A DNA stretch of 64,000 bases from JAFGBI01 sp964454025 (GCA_964454025.1 CAYVRP010000001.1:1-64000), one strand, 5' to 3'; counted from the stretch's first letter, positions 23,499 through 32,949 are shown. Numbers and translations: made by a program. The notes: generated by a model from the letters alone, not told the origin.

Positions 23499-25922
23499 AT
23501 GGAAGACGTGAGCCCGGCTCTCTCGACGGTGCCCTTCCGCAACTTCGCGGCCTTCCTCGACGCATGCGAGCGAGCGGGTGCCGAGAGCGAGCCACTCCGG
23601 GAGGCTCGGAGCTTTTTCGCGCGCCAGTCGCGGGGGCGCGCCGGGGCGAGCGAGCGGCGCGCGGAGGGGGGGCGGGCGGCGCCGCCTCTCCACCTCCACG
23701 TCTCGGAAAACCCCGTCGGCGCGGCGCACCTCGCCGCGGTGCTAGACTCGGTTTCCTCTCTGGCCGAGGGTGACGAAGGCGAGGACGGGGGGGCCGCCGC
23801 CTCCTGGCGGGCGGGGAAGGCGACCCGCGAGCGGCTGGGGCGGCGCCTCGCGTCCGCGGCCACCTGCGTCCTGCCCTGCAAGCCCGTCGTCCACGCTCCG
23901 CGGGGGCGGCGGGCTCGAAGCGGGTCACCCCCGGATCGCGACGACTCGTCGGGTCAGGGGGCGGGCGAGCGGATAGCTGGCCCCGGTGCGGTTGCGCCCG
24001 GTGACGACGGCGCCCTCGAGGCCCGCCCCGGTGGCGGGGGCGACGCGCTTCTGGCTCTCCGTCCGGCGCCCGACTCGGGAGAGCCCGCGCGATCCGGGCG
24101 GGCAGCCCGTCGGCGCAAGCGCGCAGGCGCGACGCCGTCGCGGACGGGAGAGGGGTCCGCCACCGCTCGTGCCTGGTTCGAAGCGGTGACGGTGCGGGGA
24201 GAGTTCGCGGAGGATTCCTCGGCGCTGGTGGCCCTCGCGGCCATGGCGGCTTCGCCCGACCAGCCAGCGCCGCTGGGCGAGCTGCTCGCCTCCGCGACCG
24301 AGGTGCTCAGGCGTCACCCGCTGCGCGGTCTCAAGGGAAGGCTCGTAGTGACCGTCGTCATGCTCGTCGCGGACGGCGCCGGCGCGCCGAGACGGAAGGA
24401 GACGGCGGAGGCCTCCACGCCGTGGATGTCACCGGAGCGCTTGTGGAGGCTGGTCGAGGGAACGCCGCTCTCCGCGGGCCTGCCCGCGTCCGTCGTGGCC
24501 GGGGACGGCGCGCCGGCGCTGGCGCTCGGGCCGCTGGCAGCGTGGCTCGGGGATCTGCTGGTCGCCGCGCAAGATCCGGCGCGGGCGCTCCCGCACCTGA
24601 CCCCCGACCTGACCGTGGAGCTGTCCACCGCGGCCGAAGCCGCGGCGTTCCTGCGTGGCTTCCTGATCGTTCGACCCCGGGCCGTCGAACCGGGGCGCGC
24701 GTCCCGGCCGCCGTCGAAGCGGGAGGAGGACCCTCGTCTGGTCTTCACGATGGAGCACCTCGAGGAGGGGCGAGAGGTGAGCCTCTGGCCTGCGCTCCAT
24801 CGCCTGATGGCCCGCCACGGCACCCAGCTCGAGGATTTCCTGGGCGCCGACCGGAGCACCTTCGACTGGCTCGTCTCGCACCTGCAGCGCGAGGTCTACC
24901 GGAAGTTCCGGAGCTTCGATCCGGCGCGGGCGCCCCAGGGGTACTTCGAGCGGCTCGCCGCGCGACTCTTCTTCGGTGCGCTCTACCAGGCGAAGCTCCC
25001 GGCGAGCTCGCCACGTCGGGACGCCGCGAGTCACCTCCCGGAGGTCAGCGTCGGGACGCAGGCCCAGAACGTCCAGGCGAGCAAGATCTCCGGCGCTGCC
25101 CTGGAGCGGCTCTGGCGACAGGAGGGCAAGCTCCTCCCCGAGCACCAGGCGCTGCTCCGGCTGCTGAGTGGTCAGTCCCTGCACGCCTACGTCCTGTCCA
25201 CGCTGCGGGGCGAGCTCGCCCTCGCGTCCTGGGATCGGTCGCGCGGGGGTTTCGAGCCCGAGCCCGAGGAGCCCGCTGCGATGGACGACGGCGCGGGCAG
25301 CAGCTTTTGGAGGTTGGCGCAGGAGCGCTGGGAGGACCGGCAGCGCCCAGCGGCCGCGCCTCGCCGGGAGGTGCGCGCGGAGGGGCCCTATGTACCGGAG
25401 GGCGACGTCGTCCAGTACTGCCGGGACTGGCAGTGCTTCGAGTGGGGGCACGGCCCCTTCGCCCGCGCGGCCTTTCCCGCCGAGATCGAGGCGCTCTCGC
25501 GCCTCGCGGAAGCGACGGATCTCGGGCGACTCTGCCGCGAGCGTCTCGACGAGTCCCAACCGCGGCAGGGCGCGGGGGCGGAGGACCCTGCGGGTCAGCG
25601 CCGGAGCCGCCCGGAGCGCCTCGCTGCCCTGCTCGCGCGCAAAGGGGGCTCGACCAGGCTCGTGGACCTCACGCGCGCCGAGCTGAAGGAGCTCGCGCAC
25701 GCGCTCGGCCTGTCCACGAACCGGCCCGCGAGCGCACTCGACGCCCTCTACGTGGTCGCCTTGCTCTACCCCGACGGTCACAGCGAGCCGAGGCGCACGG
25801 CGACCCGGCGTGCAAAAGGAGAGACGGATGAACCAGATCGCAGATCCGATGGCGCCGCTCGGCGTCCTGCTCGACGCGGCCGCCAGCGAGATCCTCGGGA
25901 TCGACGAGCGGACGCTGACTGA
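23499..25922 (+). CDS. Large unknown protein divergent from the ubiquitin-like operon
   Basis: The predicted protein has 807 residues from ATG 23499 (GTGAGG about 6-9 nt upstream). Residues 110-230 are low-complexity Gly/Ala/Arg-rich and probably disordered. The rest is helical. One stretch (about residues 450-500, QREVYRKFRSFDPARAPQGYFERLAARL) recalls region 2 of ECF sigma factors, but no region 4 helix-turn-helix was noticed. A C-terminal part resembles a helical SAP-like segment (LTRAELKELAHALGL). The last 30 or so residues overlap the next gene by 95 nt and look like out-of-frame translation. No family is assigned. It may be a substrate-recognition or regulatory component of the locus. 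Confidence 0.7.
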   Translation: MEDVSPALSTVPFRNFAAFLDACERAGAESEPLREARSFFARQSRGRAGASERRAEGGRAAPPLHLHVSENPVGAAHLAAVLDSVSSLAEGDEGEDGGAAASWRAGKATRERLGRRLASAATCVLPCKPVVHAPRGRRARSGSPPDRDDSSGQGAGERIAGPGAVAPGDDGALEARPGGGGDALLALRPAPDSGEPARSGRAARRRKRAGATPSRTGEGSATARAWFEAVTVRGEFAEDSSALVALAAMAASPDQPAPLGELLASATEVLRRHPLRGLKGRLVVTVVMLVADGAGAPRRKETAEASTPWMSPERLWRLVEGTPLSAGLPASVVAGDGAPALALGPLAAWLGDLLVAAQDPARALPHLTPDLTVELSTAAEAAAFLRGFLIVRPRAVEPGRASRPPSKREEDPRLVFTMEHLEEGREVSLWPALHRLMARHGTQLEDFLGADRSTFDWLVSHLQREVYRKFRSFDPARAPQGYFERLAARLFFGALYQAKLPASSPRRDAASHLPEVSVGTQAQNVQASKISGAALERLWRQEGKLLPEHQALLRLLSGQSLHAYVLSTLRGELALASWDRSRGGFEPEPEEPAAMDDGAGSSFWRLAQERWEDRQRPAAAPRREVRAEGPYVPEGDVVQYCRDWQCFEWGHGPFARAAFPAEIEALSRLAEATDLGRLCRERLDESQPRQGAGAEDPAGQRRSRPERLAALLARKGGSTRLVDLTRAELKELAHALGLSTNRPASALDALYVVALLYPDGHSEPRRTATRRAKGETDEPDRRSDGAARRPARRGRQRDPRDRRADAD

Positions 25923-26775
25923 GGCGGCTCGCGCGCCGCTGCCGGCGTGGTGGGCTTCCCCGGGTGATCCTGGCTTCGCCGAGCTCCAGGATCGCGTCGC
26001 CGAGCGCGTCCGGCGACGGGACTGGCGGGTGTGTCTGGAGCTCCTGGTTCAGCGCGGGGATCCAGCCGTGCGCGCGCGGGTCGCCGCGCTGGGGATCCGC
26101 CTCGACGATCCGGGGGTCACGCCCGCTCCCAGCGCGGCCGACCAGCGCCTGCTCTGGCACCTCGGCAGCGCTCGACCGCTCGCCCTGATCGCGGCCGCGC
26201 TCGAGCTGACGCCCGCGGAGCTCGCCGAGCACGTCGCCGCGCTGCGCGAGGTCCTCGGCGCGTGGGCGACCCAGGTGACCGAAGAGCGCGTGGGCGATCG
26301 CTTCGATCTCTCCGCGTGGCGGGCCGCCCGGCAGGGCGAGGAGGACACGGTGGAGCCGGCGCGGGAGCTCCTGGCCTCGAGCGGGGGGGCGTTCCACCTG
26401 CGTCCCACGCAGCCGACCTCCGTCGAGGACGAGCGCTGCCTCGTCGTGGAGGAGTTCCCGCATCCCGCCGGCGTCGTGACCCGGGTGAGCTACCCGTACC
26501 CCTCCGAGCTGCCTCCACCGAGGGTGAGGTGGCGCTTCACGTTCGAGCCGGGGGACGAGGAGGTCCACCTGCACGGGCTCGGCCTCGATCGGATCACGCT
26601 AGGGCTCGCGCGGATCGCCTCGGGGACCGAGGCGGCGTTCGCGCTGCTCCTCGATCAGGTCTTCCCGCACCGCCGGGGAGAATTCCGCCCGGACGGCAGC
26701 TACCGGGTCGAGTGGCTCGGGCGCCTGCCCCGGATCGATCGCTACTCGCTCCGCGTGGAGCAGGGCGCGCCGTAA
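25828..26775 (+). CDS. Unknown 315-residue protein of the ubiquitin-like locus
   Basis: ATG 25828 has AAAGGAGA about 6 nt upstream, a strong ribosome site that decides the start despite a 95-nt overlap with the preceding gene. The N-terminal two thirds are helical. The C-terminal third is strand-rich (EERCLVVEEF-type stretch, then RVRWRFTFEPGDEEVHLHGLG). There is no signal peptide, membrane segment or recognised motif. It sits between the large unknown protein and the Lon-like protein, probably in the same transcript (gap of 4 nt to the next start). Confidence 0.75.
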   Translation: MNQIADPMAPLGVLLDAAASEILGIDERTLTEAARAPLPAWWASPGDPGFAELQDRVAERVRRRDWRVCLELLVQRGDPAVRARVAALGIRLDDPGVTPAPSAADQRLLWHLGSARPLALIAAALELTPAELAEHVAALREVLGAWATQVTEERVGDRFDLSAWRAARQGEEDTVEPARELLASSGGAFHLRPTQPTSVEDERCLVVEEFPHPAGVVTRVSYPYPSELPPPRVRWRFTFEPGDEEVHLHGLGLDRITLGLARIASGTEAAFALLLDQVFPHRRGEFRPDGSYRVEWLGRLPRIDRYSLRVEQGAP

Positions 26776-26779
26776 TGGC

Positions 26780-28324
26780 ATGCTCGCCGCGATGCCCGTC
26801 AGCATCGCGACGACGCGCGGTCCCGTCGAGCTCTCCGTGCTGCTCGCCGGGGATCCGCAGTGGAGCTGCACGCCGCGGACGTTCACCCCTGCGGTGATCG
26901 CGGCCGTGACGCTGCTCGAGACGATGAAGCAGTGTCGCTCCTCGAGCCTCGGATACTACGCCAACGAGGGGCTCCCGAGCACGGGCAGCGGGATGGCGAA
27001 CCGTCGCGTCACCATCGAGGCCTGGCGCCGTGACCGGGAGGGGCGCACGCGCCTGCCGGAGGATCAGGAGATCGCCGGGGCCTCGCTCGAGCTACCGGTC
27101 GCGCTGGCGCTCTTCCTGCACGTGATCCAGCTGCTCACCGACCTGGTCGACCTCGAGGGCGTGGTCGTCGCCCGGTTCGACCCCTGCCTCGTGGCCACCG
27201 GGGCGCTCAAGAACGGGGACGTCCTCCCCGTCGAGGACATGCCGGTCAAGCTCGACGGCCTCCTGAGGTGGCTGGACGCGATGCAGATGCAGGACGGCCC
27301 GGTGCCGTTCCTCGTGCCCGAGCAGGGCGCGCAGACCCCCAAGGGCGTCCGAAGCGTCCCGATCCTTGAGCTGCACGAGGCGCTCGAGTTCTTGCTGAGC
27401 GCGTGGCTCGAGGCCAACGAAGGACGGATCGCGGCGGCGGTGGCGTCCCTGCTCCGGGATCCGGCCGCGCTCATCAGGGGTCCCCGGGAGTGGACCTGCG
27501 AGCAGTGGGCCACCTACGGCCCCGATGGATACACCCGGTTCGTGATCCGTCCGGCCCGGGATCGACTCGCCGCCGACCGGAAGGTGCCCCTGCGGGAGGA
27601 GCACCCCGGCCGGGTGCTCAACGCTGCCCTCCGCTGGTCCGGGCAGGACGTCGGAGAGCGCTTCGACGCCTGCCGCTGGCGGCTGGCGGCGCTGCGCTAC
27701 GTGCGCCAGGCGCAGAACCTGCGTCCGGCGCCGCGGGCGGCCGGCGACGGGCGGTACCGCCGCCGCGATCCGGAGCGACGGAGCGGGCGTCCCGCGGCGG
27801 GGGGCGCCGTGACGTTGGAGCACGTGCTCCGGGGCGATCCCGAGCTGGCCGTGATCCTCGACCACCTCGCGCGGGAGCCCGACGCCCCCGAGCGGGTCGT
27901 GCTCAAGGCGCTGGCGGCGATCGAGCGCCGGCTCGATGAATTCTCGCTCCGGGATCGGCTCCGCCTGCTGGCGGTGACCGAGCGGCTCGCCGCGAGCGGC
28001 TCGGGGCCGATCACGAGTGCCGCGGTCGCGGTCATCGAGCGCCTGTCGGTCGCCGGGTCCCGGCGGTGGAGCGCCTTGCGCGGCGCCCTCGACGCCACCG
28101 CGCCGTCGGGCTGGTCGCACCTGCTCGTCGCGCTCACCCGCCAGGCGCACACGACGCAGCAACGGAGGGAGCTTCAACGCCTCGGTCGCCGGGCGCTCAA
28201 GGGGAACCCGCCGGCCGCCGTGCGGCGGGCGGCGCAGGCCGCGCTGCTCCACCTCAAGCAGGTCGGACTGGAGGCGAGGCCGGCTTCGACGAGCGATGCT
28301 CTGCCGGCTCGCTCAAGGCCTTGA
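26780..28324 (+). CDS. Lon-like (S16-type) Ser-Lys protease domain protein
   Basis: The predicted protein has 514 residues from ATG 26780 (ATG 26792 is an alternative; neither has a good ribosome site). Residues 1-190 follow the layout of the Lon proteolytic domain. The segment EIAGASLELPVALALF puts Ser102 at the position of the catalytic Ser in Lon's DGPSAG motif. LVATGALKNGDVLPV and then MPVKLDG put Lys157 at the catalytic Lys. LVPEQGA matches the strand after it. There is no ATPase domain, so an AAA+ partner from the divergent operon would be needed. Residues 340-500 are helical, HEAT-like. The match is motif-level and divergent: the Gly after Ser is replaced by Glu, so activity is not certain. 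Confidence 0.68.
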   Translation: MLAAMPVSIATTRGPVELSVLLAGDPQWSCTPRTFTPAVIAAVTLLETMKQCRSSSLGYYANEGLPSTGSGMANRRVTIEAWRRDREGRTRLPEDQEIAGASLELPVALALFLHVIQLLTDLVDLEGVVVARFDPCLVATGALKNGDVLPVEDMPVKLDGLLRWLDAMQMQDGPVPFLVPEQGAQTPKGVRSVPILELHEALEFLLSAWLEANEGRIAAAVASLLRDPAALIRGPREWTCEQWATYGPDGYTRFVIRPARDRLAADRKVPLREEHPGRVLNAALRWSGQDVGERFDACRWRLAALRYVRQAQNLRPAPRAAGDGRYRRRDPERRSGRPAAGGAVTLEHVLRGDPELAVILDHLAREPDAPERVVLKALAAIERRLDEFSLRDRLRLLAVTERLAASGSGPITSAAVAVIERLSVAGSRRWSALRGALDATAPSGWSHLLVALTRQAHTTQQRRELQRLGRRALKGNPPAAVRRAAQAALLHLKQVGLEARPASTSDALPARSRP

Positions 28325-29475
28325 CCTGGGGCGGCAAGACGCACCTGCACGCCGCGCAAGGGGTCATCCCGGCCACGCCGAGCTTGCCCCTGCCGGCGAG
28401 AGGTCCCGGCCCCGCCCGGAACACCACGCCGCGGCCCTCGGCGCTCTTCCAGTGCACGATGTGACACTGGAGCGAGCCGAGCTCGAGCCAGTCCCCCTCG
28501 TACAGCGTGGTCTTGTGCCAGGCCGACACGCCGCGGTCCTGGTAGTTCTTCCACCAGACCTCGAGCTCCCCGGACAAGACTCCGTAGATCTCGATGGTCG
28601 GGGAGCCGTGGACGTGACGCTGCTGCGGATCCCGGTGGGTGAAGAAGCTCCACACGAAGCCCACGCTCTGCCGCTGGTACTTCAGGATCGGGTCGACCGC
28701 GCGCAGCCTGAACGGGCTGCGTCTCGGCGGCGCCAAAGAGGCGATCGAGCTCCTGGCGCCGGAGGATCCGCACCGCGCCGGCGTTACGCGCGGCCCACTT
28801 GCGGGCCAGCGCGTGCATGGTGAGCTCCGGCGGGTGGGTGCGCAGCGGGAGGAGGGGCTCCTCGGGCTCTTCGGTGGCCTCGTCCGCGCGTCGCGCGTCG
28901 TTCGCCGAGTCACCCGTGGTCACGCCGCGCAGCCCGTGTCGGGCCGGCACCGAATCGTCAGCGCTCTCGGCGGCTCGTCGGGCGTCGTTGGCCGTGTCGT
29001 GCTCGGTCACCCCGTGCAGCACGTGACGGGCCGGCTCCGAGAGATCCAGGCGACTCATCGCGTCCTCGAAGCTGAGCCAGATCGCTCCCGCGAGGCGGGA
29101 TCGCTCTGCCGAGTCGGGGTCGGCGAGCAGGTAGCGCTGCACCGGGTCGACCCAGAGATCGACGGCGTACACGTACAGGGCCGTCGAGCGGTCCGACCGG
29201 GGCGCGTCGGTCACCACCTGGCGGCCCGGCAGCTCGGTGAGGATGGCGTAGGAGTCCTCCGGCAACCGGATGGAACGGCAGAGCTCGTCCACGGCGTCGT
29301 CGAGCGAGCGGCCTGGGAAATCGTCGTCGACCGCGAGTCGGCGGTAGGGCAAGACGAGCTTGCCGTCCTCGTCGTTTCGGTAAAAGAGGAAGCGGACCTC
29401 GGTGGGGCGACCGTCGCCCTCAGGGTCGCCCTGATCGCGGATCAACAGGTGGAGCACGTGCTCGCTGCGGGCCAC
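28254..29475 (-). pseudogene. Nudix-like/cupin protein, frameshifted
   Basis: Reading from GTG 29475, the first 250 or so residues show a Nudix-like pattern (DDAVDELCRSIRLPEDSY, then a strand region ending GAIWLSFEDAM) but no full Nudix box. They continue with two copies of a segment of about 25 residues (ARHVLHGVTEHDTANDARR / ARHGLRGVTTGDSANDARR). The frame then loses sense. From about 28714 the neighbouring frame encodes a cupin with HVHGSPTIEIYGVLSGE, continuing to the stop at 28254. A single base difference near the CCC run at 28714 would join the two. It may be a real frameshift mutation, a programmed shift or a sequence error. The 3' end overlaps the convergent Lon-like gene by 71 nt. 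Confidence 0.55.
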
Positions 29476-29816
29476 GAGGTTTGGCTACTCCCGCCCCCGC
29501 GGGTCGTCAACGCGGGGTCCGGCCGCGGGGCGTCCTTCGGGCTTCGCGGATTCGGCGCTCGCTCGAGACGCGCTCTCGGCCACCTCGCCTCCGGACCTCG
29601 GACCTCGATCCCATCTGCTCCAGCACGCGCACGTCGCGATGTCGCTCCGGAGCTTCGTGCTCGGGGGCGGGCTCGGGCGCGCCGAGATCGTGCCCGGCGG
29701 GCGCCGCGGCGTGGTTTGCGGCGCGCGGTTCGGCTCGTGCCAGCCGGTCGACGCCGTCGGTCCGGATGGTCGCAGCCGTATGCCGTGCCATCCTTGCGGT
29801 GAGAGGAGACGGATCC
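29476..29816. other. Intergenic region between divergent genes
   Basis: These 341 nt lie between the frameshifted gene (start 29475) and the VWC-like lipoprotein gene (start 29817) and presumably hold both promoters. No coding frame with a sensible start, RNA or repeat was seen. Confidence 0.4.
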
Positions 29817-30689
29817 ATGACGCGTGGCGCAGGGTGGACGGTGTCGGTGTCGGCGCTGGTCTGGGTCCTCGCCGGGTGCGGCCTCGAGCCGGTCAACGTG
29901 GAGGAGGGCGGGGCAGACGACGGCGGCGCCCCTGCGTCGGGCGGGAACGAGCCCGGCGGCGAGTCTGGCGCCGGCGGCGGCGACGAGGCGGGGGCGTCGG
30001 CGAGCGACGGGGGCGACGGCAGCGGTGGCGCCCTGACCGGCGGGGTTACCGCCTCAGGTGGCCGACCGACGGGGGGAACCGCCGGGCTCGGCGGCGTCGC
30101 CGCGGGTGGCTCGACGCCCGCGACGGGCGGCATGGCGGGGGCACCTGGCACCGGCGGCGCGGGCGTGACTTCGTGCGACGTCGTCGGCTGCGCTGCGCCG
30201 CCGCTCTGTGCGGACGGGTGCTCGGCCCAGTGCGGCTGCTGCGCCTGCGTCGAGGGCGAGGCGATCGAGCTCGAAGGAGTGAAGCACCAGTGCGTCGGTG
30301 GCTGCTGGGCGCCCGCGGACGCCGCGTGCGAATGGCAGGGCGAGCCCTACCGCGTCGGGGAGACGTTCCCTGCCCGTGACGGTTGCAACACGTGCGTCTG
30401 CCAGGCGGACGGCGCGATCGCCTGCACGGAGATGGTGTGCCCGACCTGCGACCCGGCGGCGGAGACGAACCGGCGCGAGTACGTCAGCACCGACCCCGTG
30501 GAGTGCGCGCTGATCGACTACCTCTGCGTCGAGTCCACCAGGACGTTCAACAACGACTGTGGCTGCGGCTGCGAGCAGAGCGCGGACTGCCCCGATTGGA
30601 TCGACTGCATGCCCGGCTCGGCCGACGCCGCGTGCGCGGATCTCGAGGCCTTCGCGGCCCGCTGCCCCTACACGGGGGTCGCCTGGTAG
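29817..30689 (+). CDS. Cys-rich lipoprotein with VWC-like domain
   Basis: The predicted protein has 290 residues. ATG 29817 follows GAGGAGA (about 7 nt). The lipoprotein signal ends at Cys20 (VLAGC). A Gly/Ala/Thr linker runs to about residue 118. The rest is very Cys-rich: a first block (CDVVGC...CGCCACVEGE), then a VWC/pacifastin-like block CEWQGEPYRVGETF-x-DGCNTCVCQADG-x-CTEMVC, and a C-terminal block with CGCGCEQ and paired Cys. Such small disulfide domains in myxobacterial lipoproteins are usually extracellular, with protease-inhibitor or adhesion roles proposed; the role here is unknown. It uses the same linker style as the glycoside hydrolases at 1-9.6 kb. Confidence 0.82.
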   Translation: MTRGAGWTVSVSALVWVLAGCGLEPVNVEEGGADDGGAPASGGNEPGGESGAGGGDEAGASASDGGDGSGGALTGGVTASGGRPTGGTAGLGGVAAGGSTPATGGMAGAPGTGGAGVTSCDVVGCAAPPLCADGCSAQCGCCACVEGEAIELEGVKHQCVGGCWAPADAACEWQGEPYRVGETFPARDGCNTCVCQADGAIACTEMVCPTCDPAAETNRREYVSTDPVECALIDYLCVESTRTFNNDCGCGCEQSADCPDWIDCMPGSADAACADLEAFAARCPYTGVAW

Positions 30690-30714
30690 CGGGGCAGCGG
30701 CTCCGCGGGAGCCC

Positions 30715-31869
30715 TCACCACTCCGCGTCGATTTCGTCGAGGAAGGGGCAGAGCTCGGCCTCGAGGTACTCGACCTCGTCCGCCGCCCCCGCGTCGGCCT
30801 CCACGGCGACGATCGGCGCGGGCAGGACCGAGCTTCCCGCCCGGGCGATGCTCGTCCGCGGGGCGGGCGCGGCCCGCGGCGTCGGCGGCGCCTCGCGCGG
30901 CGGGTTGATCGCGACGGTGGGTGGGCGCGGGCATGGCACCCGAGCGCCGCGCGTCTCGGTGGCGCCGACGCCGATGATCGGCTTGGGGGTGATGGGGGAA
31001 ACCGGCGCGCCGAAGGGCATCGGCGGGGTTCGCCGCGGTGGCGCCCCTGGGGCTGCGTCCTCGGCGAGGCGCGGCGGGACGAGCACGGATCGGCGCAGGC
31101 GCGCCGAGCTCGGCGGCGGGACCGGCGCGGGCGCGCGTGTCATCGGGGCGGCCGGCGCCTCCGAACCCGAACGGGCGCCGCGGTCGAGGGGCACGGGCCG
31201 CAGCGCCTCCGACGCGTCTTCGGGGGCAGTCGGCGTGGTCGCGTGGGTCCACGCGCGACCGGTTCCCCGGGCTCCCGTGTCCGTGGCGGTGCGGTCGAAG
31301 GTCGCCTGCGGCTCGAACGCGGGCAGGCGCGGCTCGCGTGGGATGGTCGGCGGCTCCACGCTCGCCGTCGGCACGACGCCGCTGCGGAGCACCTCGCCCG
31401 GCGCCGAGCGTGGGGGCTCGGAGCCGGGCGGGAGCGTCGAGCGCAGCCGGTCGAGGCCCCGGTCGCAGCGCTGCATCAGGCGCGTCACGGCGAGACGGGC
31501 GCTGACGTCAGCAGGATCGCGCGCCTGGATCCGCGACCACAGCGCGAGCGCCTCGTTCAGGAAGCCGCGGCGCTCGTAGCGGTGCGCGGCGCGCATCAGC
31601 GCGGAGAGCTCGCCGTCCACGCGACCGAGCCGGCGGTAGCACTCCGCGACGCGCAGGGACCAGACCGGAACGGAGTCGTCCTGACGCTCGAGCTCGCGGT
31701 AGCTCTGCAACGCGGACTCCACCCGTCCCGCGCCGAGGGCCGAGACGGCCGCTTCGCGCAGCTCCGCCAGGGTCTCCGGGTCGGAAGGCAGACCACGTCG
31801 CGCCAACACGTAGGAGGATGTGGCGCATTTCTCTACCTCTGCAAACGGGTTTTGCTGGCGGGGTGGCAT
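30715..31869 (-). CDS. TPR-domain protein with Pro-rich C-terminus
   Basis: The predicted protein has 384 residues from ATG 31869, preceded by GGGGAGAA close to the start. Residues 30-130 hold about three TPR-like helical pairs (LREAAVSALGAGRVESALQ, VWSLRVAECYRRLGRVDGE, EALALWSRIQARDP). Residues 140-350 are Pro/Ala/Arg-rich, low complexity, probably disordered. The last 20 are acidic. There is no signal peptide. Myxobacteria encode many such proteins, often scaffold-like. It lies 25 nt after, and convergent with, the VWC-like lipoprotein gene. No specific function can be given. Confidence 0.75.
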   Translation of the reverse strand: MPPRQQNPFAEVEKCATSSYVLARRGLPSDPETLAELREAAVSALGAGRVESALQSYRELERQDDSVPVWSLRVAECYRRLGRVDGELSALMRAAHRYERRGFLNEALALWSRIQARDPADVSARLAVTRLMQRCDRGLDRLRSTLPPGSEPPRSAPGEVLRSGVVPTASVEPPTIPREPRLPAFEPQATFDRTATDTGARGTGRAWTHATTPTAPEDASEALRPVPLDRGARSGSEAPAAPMTRAPAPVPPPSSARLRRSVLVPPRLAEDAAPGAPPRRTPPMPFGAPVSPITPKPIIGVGATETRGARVPCPRPPTVAINPPREAPPTPRAAPAPRTSIARAGSSVLPAPIVAVEADAGAADEVEYLEAELCPFLDEIDAEW

Positions 31870-32196
31870 TTCTCCCCTGCGACCGCGCCCCGTTCGGCGG
31901 CTCGACCGGATATTTGACCGCGATTTTCCCGATTGGAGCTCGGATCCAGCGGAAAAACGCCTCTGGGGGCCGGGAGGCGCCCCCGCTTTGCCACATGAAT
32001 TTTGCTTCGATTACAGTGGTTTACCGAACAGAGGCGTCTTCGCAGCGAAATTCAGCCGGCCCGGCGGGACGTCCTTGCGTGGGCGGCGACGGCGGTGGTA
32101 CGAGCGCGCGACCGAGGTGCCTCGGCGCACCGGCCCCGGCCTGCGATCGTGGGTGAAGACGGCCCGGGAGGAGCGCCCGGCCGAGGAGAGCGCACC
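31870..32196. promoter_or_regulatory. Divergent promoter region, TPR gene / yebC
   Basis: This 327-nt gap is clearly lower in GC than its surroundings between about 31830 and 32060, as expected for promoters of the two divergent genes. No convincing -35/-10 pair or operator was identified. Confidence 0.45.
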
Positions 32197-32949
32197 ATGA
32201 GCGGCCATTCCAAATGGGCAACGATCAAGCGGAAGAAGGGCGCGCTGGATGCCGCCCGCGGCAAGGTCTTCACCAAGCTGATCCGCGAGCTTACGACGGC
32301 GGCTCGCATGGGAGGGGGCGACATCAACGGCAACCCTCGCCTGCGCAAGGCCGTCGCGGATGCCAAGGCCCAGCAGATGTCGGCCGACAGCATCAAGCGG
32401 GCGATCCAGCGGGGCACTGGTGAGATCGAGGGCGCGACCTACGAGGAGGTCGTCTACGAGGGGACGGGCCCGGGCGGCACGCTCATCATGGTCGAGAGCA
32501 TGACCGACAACCGCAACCGGACCGTCGCCGAGCTGCGCAAGGTGTTCGAGCGCCACAACGGCGCTCTGGGCCAGAGCGGGACGGCCGGATGGGCCTTCGA
32601 TCGGCTGGGGACCATCTCCCTGGATCGGTCGAGCGTCACGGAGGAGGCGCTGATGGAGGCCGCGGTCGAGGCCGGCGCGGACGACTACCGGGACGAGGGC
32701 GAGGTCTGGGTCGTGTACACGCCGATCGATCAGTTCGACGCCGTGCTGCGCGCGCTGGAGGGCGCCAAGCTCCCCATTCAGGACAGCAAGATCGCCTACG
32801 TGCCCAAGGTGAAGAAGCCGCTGACGGGTCGCGACGCCGAGGTCTGCCTCAACCTCGTGGACGCGCTCGACGAGCACGACGACGTGCAGAACGTCTACGC
32901 GGACTTCGACGTGTCCGACGAGGAGCTCCAGCGCATTGCCGGCGGGTGA
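32197..32949 (+). CDS. yebC: YebC/PmpR-family transcription or translation factor
   Basis: The predicted protein has 250 residues, the normal length. ATG 32197 has GAGGAGAG 7-8 nt upstream. It begins MSGHSKWATIKRKKGALDAARGK-like, the family hallmark. GGDINGNPRLRKAV, the EEVVYEGTGPGG strand and the MTDNRNRT motif follow. The family is a highly conserved three-domain protein acting as a DNA-binding regulator or, in some cases, as a factor that relieves ribosome stalling at proline stretches. It stands alone with its own promoter region. The gene is a standard housekeeping locus with no oddities. Confidence 0.96.
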   Translation: MSGHSKWATIKRKKGALDAARGKVFTKLIRELTTAARMGGGDINGNPRLRKAVADAKAQQMSADSIKRAIQRGTGEIEGATYEEVVYEGTGPGGTLIMVESMTDNRNRTVAELRKVFERHNGALGQSGTAGWAFDRLGTISLDRSSVTEEALMEAAVEAGADDYRDEGEVWVVYTPIDQFDAVLRALEGAKLPIQDSKIAYVPKVKKPLTGRDAEVCLNLVDALDEHDDVQNVYADFDVSDEELQRIAGG

